The notes: generated by a model not told the origin, from the sequence alone. Shown: positions 46,951 through 55,427, counted from the stretch's first letter. The stretch is 63,857 nucleotides of DNA from an uncultured SAR86 cluster bacterium (GCA_902518715.1 CABYHU010000005.1:1-63857), one strand, 5' to 3'. A program made the numbers and translations.

Positions 46951-47799
46951 ATGAAATTCAAAGGTACTAAAAAATATGTTTCTACAGAAGATCTGAGTAT
47001 GGCAGTTAATGCATCTGTCACGCTTGAAAGACCTTTATTGATTAAAGGAGAGCCAGGAACAGGCAAAACCTTACTCGCTATTGAGGTTGCTGAATCATTA
47101 GGAAAAAGACTTATTGAGTGGCATATAAAATCTACTACAAAAGCTACGCAGGGACTCTATGAGTATGATGCAGTTACAAGACTAAGAGACTCCCAATTAG
47201 GAGATGAAAGAGTTAAAGATATCAACAATTATATTAATAAAGGAAAATTATGGGAGGCTTTTGAAGCAGATGAGCAAGTTGTTCTTTTGATTGATGAAAT
47301 TGATAAAGCTGACATTGAATTCCCTAATGATCTTTTACAAGAGCTCGATAGAATGGAGTTCTATTGTTATGAGACAGATCAGACTATTAAAGCTAAACAT
47401 CGACCAATAATTATCATAACTTCAAACAATGAAAAAGAACTTCCAGATGCATTTTTAAGAAGATGTTTTTTTCATTTTATTCAGTTTCCAGATAGAGAAA
47501 CTATGGAAAAAATCGTTGCTGTGCACTATCCAAAAATAAAGAAAAAACTGGTAAAAGATGCATTAGATGTATTTTTTGATGTCAGGAAAATACCAGGTCT
47601 CAAAAAGAAACCATCAACATCAGAGCTAGTGGATTGGTTAAAACTTCTTTTATCAGATGATATACCCGATGAAATATTAAAAAATGCAGACTCTTCTAAA
47701 GCAATACCTCCTCTTTATGGAGCCCTTTTGAAAAATGAACAAGACGTTCAGCTTCTTGAAAGACTTGCTTTTATGACAAGACGAGAAGTAAATAACTAA
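46951..47799 (+). CDS. MoxR family AAA+ ATPase
   Basis: A 282-residue AAA+ protein. Walker A GEPGTGKTLLAIE at about 28-40, Walker B VVLLIDEIDKAD and sensor I TSNNEKELPDAFLRRCFFHFIQFP are clear. MoxR ATPases act with VWA-domain partners as chaperones that mature metal enzymes or complexes. The partner VWA gene follows four bases later. AAGGA lies seven bases before the ATG. Confidence 0.93.
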   Translation: MKFKGTKKYVSTEDLSMAVNASVTLERPLLIKGEPGTGKTLLAIEVAESLGKRLIEWHIKSTTKATQGLYEYDAVTRLRDSQLGDERVKDINNYINKGKLWEAFEADEQVVLLIDEIDKADIEFPNDLLQELDRMEFYCYETDQTIKAKHRPIIIITSNNEKELPDAFLRRCFFHFIQFPDRETMEKIVAVHYPKIKKKLVKDALDVFFDVRKIPGLKKKPSTSELVDWLKLLLSDDIPDEILKNADSSKAIPPLYGALLKNEQDVQLLERLAFMTRREVNN

Positions 47800-47802
47800 T
47801 AA

Positions 47803-48978
47803 ATGTTAATAAATCTGTTCAATACTGTTAAATCCTCTGGAGTACCTTGCTCTTTAAGAGAATTGCTCGACTTGATTGGCGCACTTGAAGCCAGGGTTGC
47901 TTACTCAGATATGAATGATTTTTATTATTTATCACGGGCAATATTAGTAAAAGACGAAAAACACTATGACAAATTTGATAGAGCTTTTGAGATATATTTT
48001 AAAGGAATGGAAAAATTAGAAGATATTTTTGCAGCTCTTATACCTGAAGATTGGCTAAGAAAAGAATTTGAAAAACAGCTTACTGAAGAAGAACTAAAAG
48101 AAATTAAATCATTAGGTGGATTGGAGAAGCTTTTAGAAGAATTTAAAAAAAGATTAGATGAACAAAAAGAACGACATGAGGGTGGTAATAAGTGGGTTGG
48201 CACTGCTGGAACGTCGCCTTTTGGTAATTCAGGAAATAATCCAGAGGGGATTAGAGTTGGTGGAAAAGGTGGTGGTGGTAATGCTGTCAAAGTTTGGGAG
48301 CAAAGACAGTACAAAAACTTAGATGATTCAGTTCTTATAGGCACTAGGAACATTAAGATGGCATTAAGACGTCTTCGTAAGTTTGCGAGGCAAAGTAACA
48401 ATATGGAACTTGATATGTCTGGCACCATTAAGAATACAGCAAAGAATGGAGGTATTCTGGATATAAATATGCTGCCTGAGAGAACTAATGCAGTAAAAGT
48501 TTTGATCTTTTTCGATGTGGGTGGGTCTATGGATCCTTATGTGAAAGTATGTGAAGAGTTATTTTCTGCAGTAAAAACTGAGTTAAAAAATCTTGAATAT
48601 TTTTATTTTCATAACTGCATATACGAAACTGTTTGGAAAGATAATAAAAGGAGAAGCCAAGAACGATTTAAATTGCATGATGTTATAAATAAATATTCAT
48701 CAGACTACAAAGTGATTCTTGTCGGTGATGCAACCATGGCTCCTTATGAGATTACAAATCCTGGAGGAAGCATAGAGCATTGGAATGAAGAGCCGGGAAT
48801 TGATTGGCTGAAAAGAATTTCAAATCATTTTGAAAAAATAGCTTGGCTTAATCCTGTTCCTGATGATCATTGGGAATATACATCTTCAGTATGTCTTATC
48901 AAAGAGATATTTGAAGAAAGGATGTATCCGCTTACACTGAGAGGATTAGAAGATGCAATGGGAGACTTATCAAAATGA
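47803..48978 (+). CDS. VWA-domain CoxE-like protein, MoxR partner
   Basis: A 391-residue protein. An N-terminal helical region (to ~120) carries charged EEELKEIKSLGGLEKLLEEF, followed by a Gly-rich linker (SGNNPEGIRVGGKGGGGNA) and a VWA domain from about 225. The metal-site motif is FDVGGSMDPY, a DxGxS variant of DxSxS. A Thr/Asp pair is suggested by LVGDATMAPYE. CoxE-type proteins pair with MoxR in molybdenum-hydroxylase maturation and other systems; no such enzyme is encoded nearby. The stop overlaps the transporter start by four bases. Confidence 0.88.
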   Translation: MLINLFNTVKSSGVPCSLRELLDLIGALEARVAYSDMNDFYYLSRAILVKDEKHYDKFDRAFEIYFKGMEKLEDIFAALIPEDWLRKEFEKQLTEEELKEIKSLGGLEKLLEEFKKRLDEQKERHEGGNKWVGTAGTSPFGNSGNNPEGIRVGGKGGGGNAVKVWEQRQYKNLDDSVLIGTRNIKMALRRLRKFARQSNNMELDMSGTIKNTAKNGGILDINMLPERTNAVKVLIFFDVGGSMDPYVKVCEELFSAVKTELKNLEYFYFHNCIYETVWKDNKRRSQERFKLHDVINKYSSDYKVILVGDATMAPYEITNPGGSIEHWNEEPGIDWLKRISNHFEKIAWLNPVPDDHWEYTSSVCLIKEIFEERMYPLTLRGLEDAMGDLSK

Positions 48979-50333
48979 ATGATGTAAAAAAAGTTGAAAA
49001 TTATGGAATCAAATGGGGTCCATTTACTCTAAAGATACCATTTATTCATATAAAATTCCTAACAGCAGAATTTTTGCAAGGTATGGTTATATCTGGTGCC
49101 ACAGCATTTGCAGGAGCTCCAGTTGTAATGGCACTTGGCTTGTCCTTTGAGGAAGCTGTCGCATGTTGCTTTATTGCAAGTACTTTAATAACTGCTGGAC
49201 CAATTATTTTTGGAGAACCTTTTGCTCCTGGATGGGTTACACCAGCTCTACCTCTTGTAATAGCTTTTTTTATGTCAAAAGGTTTTTTTGACGGTACCTA
49301 CAGAGTTGAAACATTTCAGTATATGGCTGCTATGTGCATAGAGTTTACTGCAATAATATTGCTTTTAGGAATGACTGGTTTAGGCAAGGTCATTACAGAA
49401 AAGATCCCTAATGCTTTAAAATCTGGAATTATTCTTGGTGCAGCTTTAGCTGCATTTCATCAAATATTTTTTAGTGATTATGAAAGATATATAGGTGATG
49501 CTCCAATATCAATGATTTTAGCTCTTGTTATTTGTTCAGTTACAACTTTTTCTGAGCCTTTTAAAAGAATGGCTTTAAAGAATAAAGTTCTTCAAGTTAT
49601 TGGTTCTTTAGGTCTTCTGCCAGGATTTATAGTTGCTGCAATTGTAGGCTACCTTTTCGGTGAAATAAATTTTGATATTCAGTCAGGATTTGCAATACCA
49701 CCTGTTGTTGAGGTTTACAACAAGACATCACCATTATCAATTGGATTTCCTCCATTAGAGTATTTCAGTGAAGTTTTTCCTCTTGTTGTTATTGGCTATC
49801 TTTTGCTATTTGGAGATTTTGTTACAGGAACTGAAATACTTAAAGATGGGCAAAGCTACAGACCAGATGAAGAGATAAATATTGATATAAACAGAGCTCA
49901 TAATAGCGTAGGTATAAGAAATTTTCTTGGAACAATTTTAAATCCATTCTTTCCAACTCAGGGCGCACTTTGGACAGGTGTTCATGTAATAGTTGTAGAA
50001 AGATGGAAACAAGGAAGTTCTGTTATGAGATCATTATTTGATGGCATTGGCTCATATTACTTGATGGGGATCCCGTTTTTATATTTCACTCTTCCATTTG
50101 TTACCTTTATGCAACCACTTATGATTTTAGCACTCGGTGTAACACTTGTTCTTACAGGACTAGCTTGTGCTTATGTTGCAATGTCAATGGTTAAAAAGAA
50201 TTCTGAGATGGCGGTAACTTTAGTTACAGCGGTTCTAATTGCATTTGGTGGAGAGTATATGTGGCTTGGAATATTGATAGGTTTGTTTTTAAGCATATTA
50301 TTAGTTGATAAGGAAACTGAAGCCGCCCAATGA
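48975..50333 (+). CDS. Multi-spanning membrane protein, predicted transporter (DUF3360-like)
   Basis: A 452-residue protein with about 11-12 hydrophobic segments. Notable features are FAPGWVTPALPLVIAFF near residue 90, FGDFVTGTEILKDG in the middle and NPFFPTQGALWTGVHVIVVERWK. The layout (two inverted halves with short half-helices holding Gly/Pro-rich sequence) recalls the SLC23/SLC26 fold, and the sequence reminds me of the DUF3360 family. Substrate and direction are unknown. Four-base overlaps with the VWA gene upstream and the ABC ATPase gene downstream indicate tight coupling. Confidence 0.65.
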   Translation: MNDVKKVENYGIKWGPFTLKIPFIHIKFLTAEFLQGMVISGATAFAGAPVVMALGLSFEEAVACCFIASTLITAGPIIFGEPFAPGWVTPALPLVIAFFMSKGFFDGTYRVETFQYMAAMCIEFTAIILLLGMTGLGKVITEKIPNALKSGIILGAALAAFHQIFFSDYERYIGDAPISMILALVICSVTTFSEPFKRMALKNKVLQVIGSLGLLPGFIVAAIVGYLFGEINFDIQSGFAIPPVVEVYNKTSPLSIGFPPLEYFSEVFPLVVIGYLLLFGDFVTGTEILKDGQSYRPDEEINIDINRAHNSVGIRNFLGTILNPFFPTQGALWTGVHVIVVERWKQGSSVMRSLFDGIGSYYLMGIPFLYFTLPFVTFMQPLMILALGVTLVLTGLACAYVAMSMVKKNSEMAVTLVTAVLIAFGGEYMWLGILIGLFLSILLVDKETEAAQ

Positions 50334-51256
50334 CAGAATATGCTTTAGAAATTAATGGTCTTAAAAAAGTCTATGATAACGATGTTGAGGCTCTAAAGGG
50401 CATTGATCTAAAAATCACTAAAGGTGATTTTTTTGCCTTACTTGGCCCTAACGGAGCAGGTAAATCTTCAACAATAGGCATAATAAGCTCTATCACCAAC
50501 AAAACAGATGGAATTATAAAGATATTTGGTATTGATATTGATCAGGATTTTCCTAAAGCAAAATCTTTTTTAGGTGTTGTTGCTCAAGAAATCAATTTCT
50601 CTCAATTCGAGAAAGTTGAGGATATTGTTATTACTCAAGCTGGGTTTTATGGAATTCCTAAGGATATCGCTAAGAAGAGATGTAAGAATCTTCTCAAAAA
50701 ACTTTCTTTGTGGGATAAACGTCATGATCAAGCAAGAAATTTATCTGGTGGTCAAAAAAGAAGAGTAATGATTGCAAAAGCATTGGTGCATGAACCAAAA
50801 CTATTAATATTAGATGAACCAACTGCTGGTGTTGATATTGAGCTTCGAAGAGAAATGTGGGACTTTCTTTCAGATATAAATAAAAAAGGGACTACTATAA
50901 TTTTAACAACACATTATTTAGAGGAAGCCGAGCAGCATTGCAATAATATCGCTATTATTGATGAGGGTTCTATTGTTGAGGACACTTCTATGAAAGAGCT
51001 TTTAAGTAGATTATCTATTCAAAGTTTTGTATTAGATCTTGAAAATGAGATTCAAGAATTACCAGATCTTCCAATCTTTGATTTAAAATCTCAAGACTCC
51101 AAAACTTTAACTGCAACCCTAACAAAGGATGATGACCTAAATAGTTTGTTTGATAAACTTTCGGAGCATGGAATTAAAGTGAAATCTATGAGAAATGAAC
51201 AAAATAGATTAGAGGAGCTTTTTATAAGACTGGTAAAAGAGAAAGATGGGAACTAA
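50330..51256 (+). CDS. ABC-2 type exporter ATPase (YadG-like)
   Basis: A 308-residue ATP-binding protein. Walker A LLGPNGAGKSS, Q-loop VVAQEINFSQF, signature NLSGGQKRRVMIAKAL, Walker B LLILDEPTAGVD and switch TTHYLEEAEQ. The C-terminal ~80 residues form the extra domain usual in DrrA/YadG-type ATPases. It pairs with the permease encoded next, overlapping by 11 bases. Confidence 0.93.
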   Translation: MTEYALEINGLKKVYDNDVEALKGIDLKITKGDFFALLGPNGAGKSSTIGIISSITNKTDGIIKIFGIDIDQDFPKAKSFLGVVAQEINFSQFEKVEDIVITQAGFYGIPKDIAKKRCKNLLKKLSLWDKRHDQARNLSGGQKRRVMIAKALVHEPKLLILDEPTAGVDIELRREMWDFLSDINKKGTTIILTTHYLEEAEQHCNNIAIIDEGSIVEDTSMKELLSRLSIQSFVLDLENEIQELPDLPIFDLKSQDSKTLTATLTKDDDLNSLFDKLSEHGIKVKSMRNEQNRLEELFIRLVKEKDGN

Positions 51257-52022
51257 GGAACTAATTTGGTCAATAATAACTCTTTCAGAAAAAGAGCTTC
51301 GTAGATTCATGCGAATTTGGGTTCAAACTCTAGTACCACCAGCTGTAACAACAAGTCTTTATTTTGTTATTTTTGGATCCTTGATAGGTCCCAGAATTGG
51401 AGCAATGGATGGATTTGATTACATACAGTTCATGATACCGGGACTGATAATGTTGGCTGTGATAACTGCTGCCTATTCAAATGTTGTCTCATCTTTTTAT
51501 GGAGTTAAGTTTCAAAGAGCAATCGAGGAACTTTTAATTTCTCCTATGCCAAATTGGGCAATCCTTTTTGGCTATGTTGTAGGAGGTGTTGCTAGAGGCG
51601 TAATGATAGGAGTAATTGTATTTTTAGTAAGCCTTGTTTTCTATCCAAACTTCGAAATTGAAAATTATGGCTTAACAATTCTTGTTCTTTTTTTAACATC
51701 TATAATGTTTTCATTAATGGGATTCATTAATGCAGTATATGCAGATAGTTTTGATGATATTGCAGTTATTCCAACATTCGTTCTGACACCTTTAATCTAT
51801 CTTGGTGGAGTTTTTTATTCGATAAATATACTACCGGATATATGGAGAAATATTTCTTTAGCTAACCCTATGCTCTATGTTGTTAATACATTCAGAGAGG
51901 GAATGTTAGGATCAAGTGATGTTTCAATACCTCTAGCTTTGGGAATGATGGTAGGGTTTATCATTTTATTTGCAGTAATATGTTTATATCTCCTCAATAA
52001 AGGAATTGGCATACGTCAGTGA
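51246..52022 (+). CDS. ABC-2 type permease (YadH-like)
   Basis: A 258-residue permease with six membrane segments. LVPPAVTTSLYFVIFGSLIG and the conserved loop PLIYLGGVFYSINILPDIWRNISLANPMLYVVNTFREG identify the ABC-2 membrane family (YadH/NodJ type). It forms an exporter with the preceding ATPase; the substrate is not known. The last codons overlap the GTG start of queF. Confidence 0.92.
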   Translation: MGTKELIWSIITLSEKELRRFMRIWVQTLVPPAVTTSLYFVIFGSLIGPRIGAMDGFDYIQFMIPGLIMLAVITAAYSNVVSSFYGVKFQRAIEELLISPMPNWAILFGYVVGGVARGVMIGVIVFLVSLVFYPNFEIENYGLTILVLFLTSIMFSLMGFINAVYADSFDDIAVIPTFVLTPLIYLGGVFYSINILPDIWRNISLANPMLYVVNTFREGMLGSSDVSIPLALGMMVGFIILFAVICLYLLNKGIGIRQ

Positions 52023-52726
52023 AACCAAGATATCTAGGTAAGCATAATCCTCCCTCAAGAATTTTTTCGCTAGATAGAATTTCCAGAAAAGAAAGTAGAA
52101 AAGATCTTAATAAATTTGAATCATTTGGTTTAGACATTTGGAATGCATATGAATTTTCATATTTACTTAATGGGAAGCCAAAAATTATAGTCCTAGAGAT
52201 TTCAATTCCTTCAAACTCAAAATATACGATCGAATCAAAATCAATGAAGCTATTTTTAAACTCCTTTTTTGATAAGACCTACTCAAAGCAAGCAGAAGTT
52301 ATAAACATTTTGACTGAAAGAATTTCTAAAAAGTGCAATTCAGAAGTAAAGATCGTTGTTAAAACTAGTTATAAAACTTTTGAAAGTGATAAATTTACGA
52401 ATGCAGCTGGTCTTCTAGTTTATGAAGGTTTTAGATCAATTTGTCCTGTAACCTCACAACCAGATTGGGGCAATATTTATCTCTATTCATCAACAAATAC
52501 CTTGAATAAAAAAGAAATTTTTGATTTCTTATTTAGCCTCAGAAATCATGGAGGATTTCATGAAAATTGTATTGAAAAAACTTTTTTGTATGTAAAAGAA
52601 ACTTTTTCTGTTGATCATTTAGAAATATGTGGCAGATTTTTCAGAAGGGGCGGTATTGATATTAACCCTATAAGGTCAACACAAAAAAAGCTATTTTTTG
52701 AAAACTTTAGAGAATTTAATCAATAA
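52019..52726 (+). CDS. queF: NADPH-dependent 7-cyano-7-deazaguanine reductase
   Basis: QueF reduces preQ0 to preQ1 in queuosine biosynthesis. Tandem T-fold features: DIWNAYEFSYL, IESKSMKLFLNSF (ESKS motif at 72-75), catalytic Cys142 in FRSICPVTSQPDW with Asp149, and the C-terminal FFRRGGIDINPIRS. At 235 residues it is clearly shorter than the E. coli-type enzyme (282), with trimmed N-terminal and inter-domain loops, yet active-site residues are kept. The GTG start overlaps the permease stop (GTGA), closing the operon that starts with moxR. Confidence 0.93.
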   Translation: MKPRYLGKHNPPSRIFSLDRISRKESRKDLNKFESFGLDIWNAYEFSYLLNGKPKIIVLEISIPSNSKYTIESKSMKLFLNSFFDKTYSKQAEVINILTERISKKCNSEVKIVVKTSYKTFESDKFTNAAGLLVYEGFRSICPVTSQPDWGNIYLYSSTNTLNKKEIFDFLFSLRNHGGFHENCIEKTFLYVKETFSVDHLEICGRFFRRGGIDINPIRSTQKKLFFENFREFNQ

Positions 52727-52844
52727 AAACTCAATATACCCTTAGGTTTTATTTCAATGATGGTTGAAGACTTTATTACAATTAAAAAAATCATCTACAT
52801 GGAGTAAACTCTAAGATGTATATAAAGTAATTAAAGGAGTATTT

Positions 52845-53675
52845 ATGAATTCATATAACGGCAAACTTGCTTTGGTAACCGGTGCCTCAACTGGGATTGG
52901 CTATGCTATTGCAAAAGAACTTGCTAATAGAGGAGCAAACTTAATTATTTCAGCAACTGCAAGGAGTGAAGATAAGCTTCATGAATTATCATCAGAAATA
53001 AAAGATATAGGTGCAGAGTGTCATATTTTTTTAGAGGATTTATCAAGGTTAAACTCTGGAAGGTCATTATATGACCAAATTAAATTACAAAACTTACATG
53101 TAGACCTTTTGGTCAACAATGCAGGTTATGGAAGATGGGGAACCTTTCATGAAGTAGAGATGGATGATTATGCTGAGATGATTCAACTAAACATAACCTC
53201 CTTAAGCGAGCTATCACATTTATTTATTCCAGATATGATTGAAAAGGGTGAGGGTGGAGTTATAAATGTTGGTTCTGTGGCTTCTTTGACCCCAGTTCCT
53301 TATTCAAGCGTATATGCAGCAACAAAGGCATATGTTCTATCACTTAGCGAGGGCTTAAGATATGAATATAGAAACGCTAACATAAGTATCATGGCTCTTT
53401 TACCTGGAGCAACTGTTTCAAATTTTGGTCAAGTGGCTACAGCAAAATCAGATAAATTAAGGGAAAGATTAAATAAAAGATCTAAAAGTGCTGCTGGTTC
53501 GATTTTTCAAACCTCTCATGAAGTAGCTGTCGAATGTCTTGATGGATTTGCAAAAGATAAGCAATTTATTATTCCTGGAAAAGGGAATAGAAGAACTGCA
53601 TTGATTACAAAGCTTATGCCCAGAACAAAAGTACTTAATACTGTTGGCAATTTATTTAAGAAGATAGCCGGATGA
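52845..53675 (+). CDS. Short-chain dehydrogenase/reductase
   Basis: A 276-residue SDR. The cofactor loop TGASTGIG is at 14-21, followed by LVNNAGYG, NVGSVAS, and catalytic YSSVYAATKAY. The C-terminal region (GKGNRRTALITKLMPRTKVL) is typical of the DltE/YqjQ-like SDR group acting on lipid or alcohol substrates. A clear AAAGGAG stands seven bases before the ATG. The 118 bases upstream hold no gene; a TATA-rich stretch there may contain the promoter. Confidence 0.89.
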   Translation: MNSYNGKLALVTGASTGIGYAIAKELANRGANLIISATARSEDKLHELSSEIKDIGAECHIFLEDLSRLNSGRSLYDQIKLQNLHVDLLVNNAGYGRWGTFHEVEMDDYAEMIQLNITSLSELSHLFIPDMIEKGEGGVINVGSVASLTPVPYSSVYAATKAYVLSLSEGLRYEYRNANISIMALLPGATVSNFGQVATAKSDKLRERLNKRSKSAAGSIFQTSHEVAVECLDGFAKDKQFIIPGKGNRRTALITKLMPRTKVLNTVGNLFKKIAG

Positions 53676-53702
53676 TATCTGATAATGTAAAATCTTGCCA
53701 TT

Positions 53703-53792
53703 GGAGAGGTGGCAGAGTGGTCGATCGCGCTACCTTGGAAAGGTAGTATACGGGCAACCGTATCCAGGGTTCGAATCCCTGTCTCTCCGCCA
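53703..53792 (+). tRNA. tRNA-Ser (anticodon GGA)
   Basis: A 90-nt class II tRNA with a long variable arm (TATACGGGCAACCGTAT region) and encoded CCA. The anticodon stem CTACC/GGTAG holds loop TTGGAAA, so the anticodon is GGA. The acceptor stem GGAGAGG pairs with TCTCTCC. An HTH gene begins about 50 bases downstream. Confidence 0.98.
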
Positions 53793-53841
53793 TTGTATTT
53801 TTTACTTTTTTTGTACAAAATATACACATAAAGGGAAACAA

Positions 53842-54120
53842 ATGCCTGATTTTAAAAAACAACTCGCTACATTCGTTCAAATGCTAAGAAACATTGAAGA
53901 TGAATTTAAGCTACATTCTTTGACACCAAATGAGCAAGCAGTTTTTTATACTATCTTGAAATCAAATGATATATGTAACATTTCTAAAATTGTTGATGAA
54001 TCAGGTTTATCTAGATCGACTGTTTATAAAATTCTAAGAAAGCTTGAAGATAATAATCTTATTGAAGCATTTCAATCTGAGTCAGATAAACGTGAATCAA
54101 TTGTTTCTCTAAAGGTCTGA
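53842..54120 (+). CDS. Small winged-helix (MarR/TrmB-like) DNA-binding protein
   Basis: A 92-residue protein that is essentially one winged helix. LTPNEQAVFYTILKSNDICNISKIVDESGLSRSTVYKILRKLEDNNLIEAFQ contains the recognition helix SRSTVYKILRKLE. MarR proteins normally add dimerisation helices, which are nearly absent here. The frame is open back into tRNA-Ser, but the ATG at 53842 is preceded by AAGGG and is the credible start. A membrane-protein gene follows one base after the stop, and regulation of that operon is plausible. Confidence 0.8.
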   Translation: MPDFKKQLATFVQMLRNIEDEFKLHSLTPNEQAVFYTILKSNDICNISKIVDESGLSRSTVYKILRKLEDNNLIEAFQSESDKRESIVSLKV

Positions 54121-54121
54121 C

Positions 54122-54727
54122 TTGAGTTCAATTAGTAACCTTAAATATTTTCTTGAGGTATCCATTACCACTTTTATATCTTTTAGTCTTCTATACGTAA
54201 TTTGGATTTTCTTTATCATTAGTTCTGAGACCGCATCTGGTTTTAATGGCAGTATTATGTATGTACCCCATGCAGCTAGGGTGCTTACAATCTGTTATTT
54301 TGGTATTGCAGCCATTCCAGCACTTTATGTTGCCCATGTTACTTGTACTTTTCTTATTGGAGGGTTATATGGATTGAATAACCTTCCATTGTTTGATTTA
54401 CTTGGTACATCTTTCTTATCAACCGTCTGTGTTTTAATTGCTCTTTATGCAATGGCTGGATTAGGATTTAAAATAAGAACTCTTCCTTTTTATGAGTTTA
54501 CAAAAGATTCTGTTTATTTAGATCTAAGAAATCATAAGCACATAATTATGGTAACTGTTTTTAGTGCAGCGGTTCATTCTTTATCCCTTTATGTTTACAA
54601 TTATTTAAGAGCTATTTCATCAAATCCAGAAATGTTTGTTAGATTTTTTGTAGGAGACATCCTTGGAACCTTGGTAACAATTTTTACATTATCTTTTATG
54701 TTATTTGCATTTTTCCGTGAAAGATAA
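54122..54727 (+). CDS. Four-to-five-helix membrane protein, function unknown
   Basis: A 201-residue hydrophobic protein with segments near 12-33 (ISFSLLYVIWIFFII), 50-85, 95-115 and 140-200. No family was recognised. The start is a TTG at 54122, just after the HTH stop, supported by AAAGG seven to eight bases upstream; no ATG is close. It sits between the winged-helix gene and the VOC gene, and overlaps the latter. Confidence 0.65.
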   Translation: MSSISNLKYFLEVSITTFISFSLLYVIWIFFIISSETASGFNGSIMYVPHAARVLTICYFGIAAIPALYVAHVTCTFLIGGLYGLNNLPLFDLLGTSFLSTVCVLIALYAMAGLGFKIRTLPFYEFTKDSVYLDLRNHKHIIMVTVFSAAVHSLSLYVYNYLRAISSNPEMFVRFFVGDILGTLVTIFTLSFMLFAFFRER

Positions 54728-55139
54728 ATTAAATCCATTTCATCTTGCAATACCTGTTTCTAATTTAGAGGAGTCAGTTGCCTACTATAGAGATACTCTT
54801 GGTCTTCGAGAGGGGAGGAGCTCGAAAAAGTGGGCCGACTTTGATTTTTTTGGCCATCAGCTAGTTTGTCATGTTTCAGATAGTATTAATGAGCAAGTTA
54901 CTAATCCTGTAGATGGTGAAGAAGTTCCAATTCCGCATTTTGGTGTAGTTCTATCTATAGAAGAGTTTGAAGAATTTTTATTGCAAATAAATGATAAAAA
55001 CATAGATTTCATTATCAAGCCAACCATTAGATTTAAAGGTGAGATTGGAGAACAAAGAACAATGTTCCTTAAAGATCCATCGGGTAATGCCATTGAAATT
55101 AAGGCATTTAAAGACATGAGTAACCTATTTAGCTCATAA
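54717..55139 (+). CDS. VOC family (glyoxalase/dioxygenase superfamily) protein
   Basis: A ~140-residue single VOC module. NPFHLAIPVSNLEESVAYYRDTLGL is the classic first half, IPHFGVVLSIEEFEEFLLQI the second strand-helix, and FLKDPSGNAIEIKAF the end with a possible metal Glu. A His near the start and one in PHFGVV could be further ligands. The start is uncertain: GTG at 54717 or TTG at 54705; both overlap the membrane-protein gene. Substrate unknown. Confidence 0.8.
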   Translation: MKDKLNPFHLAIPVSNLEESVAYYRDTLGLREGRSSKKWADFDFFGHQLVCHVSDSINEQVTNPVDGEEVPIPHFGVVLSIEEFEEFLLQINDKNIDFIIKPTIRFKGEIGEQRTMFLKDPSGNAIEIKAFKDMSNLFSS

Positions 55140-55143
55140 TTAT

Positions 55144-55172
55144 TTGACTACTGTATAAATATACAGTATATT
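55144..55172 (+). promoter_or_regulatory. SOS promoter: TTGACT-17-TATATT
   Basis: A well-formed sigma-70 promoter (-35 TTGACT 55144-55149; -10 TATATT 55167-55172). The -10 lies six bases before the ATG of the 70-residue ORF, predicting a leaderless transcript. The LexA box fills the spacer. Confidence 0.75.
55149..55168. promoter_or_regulatory. LexA (SOS) box
   Basis: TACTGTATAAATATACAGTA differs at a single position from the enterobacterial LexA consensus (CTGT-N8-ACAG core with perfect flanks). It spans the spacer and touches both the -35 and -10, so LexA binding would block RNA polymerase. Confidence 0.85.
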
Positions 55173-55178
55173 TGAAAT

Positions 55179-55391
55179 ATGAGTAATGTAATAAATATAA
55201 ATTTTCAAGATACTATTATTTCTCAATGGGAAGAAGCTGTTGATAAGGAGTCAGCTGAAAAGACTCTTGCTTTTAAATACTTCAATGGAAACAAAGAAGA
55301 TCTGAACAACTACTTATTCCCAAGGGATGGGGTAGCAGCAGCTAAAAATACTTTCTGTTTTTCAAATTGCCAACAACTAGAATTATTATAA
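55179..55391 (+). CDS. Small SOS-controlled protein with C-terminal clamp-binding-like motif, function unknown
   Basis: A 70-residue predicted protein. It is largely helical and polar (QDTIISQWEEAVDKESAEKTL), followed by FNGNKEDLNNYLFPRDGVAAAK and a cysteine-bearing tail ending QQLELL. The last residues fit the bacterial sliding-clamp-binding pentapeptide (QL[S/D]LF and variants such as QMSLL). No homologue is known to me. Expression would be under LexA control from the promoter overlapping the box. There is no Shine-Dalgarno sequence, so translation would be from a leaderless mRNA. It could be a damage-induced regulator of replication or division; this is inference. Confidence 0.65.
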   Translation: MSNVININFQDTIISQWEEAVDKESAEKTLAFKYFNGNKEDLNNYLFPRDGVAAAKNTFCFSNCQQLELL

Positions 55392-55399
55392 TTTAGCTG

Positions 55400-55427
55400 T
55401 TAACAATATCTATTTGCTGTATATAAT
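55400..55427 (+). promoter_or_regulatory. Promoter of the putative non-coding RNA
   Basis: TTAACA (55400-55405), 16-base spacer, perfect TATAAT (55422-55427), starting nine bases after the SOS ORF stop. The predicted start is near 55434. Confidence 0.65.

Noticed and set aside
46951-48978. MoxR-VWA pair as a CO dehydrogenase maturation locus
   Set aside because: No molybdenum hydroxylase subunit genes lie in the window, so that specific role is unsupported.
53695-53841. Upstream extension of the winged-helix protein
   Set aside because: The extra 49 codons translate tRNA-Ser; the ATG at 53842 has its own AAGGG.
53516-53880. Two minus-strand ORFs with a GIRTLDTVARILPFQG-like peptide
   Set aside because: They read through the antisense of tRNA-Ser and the end of the SDR gene; not coding.
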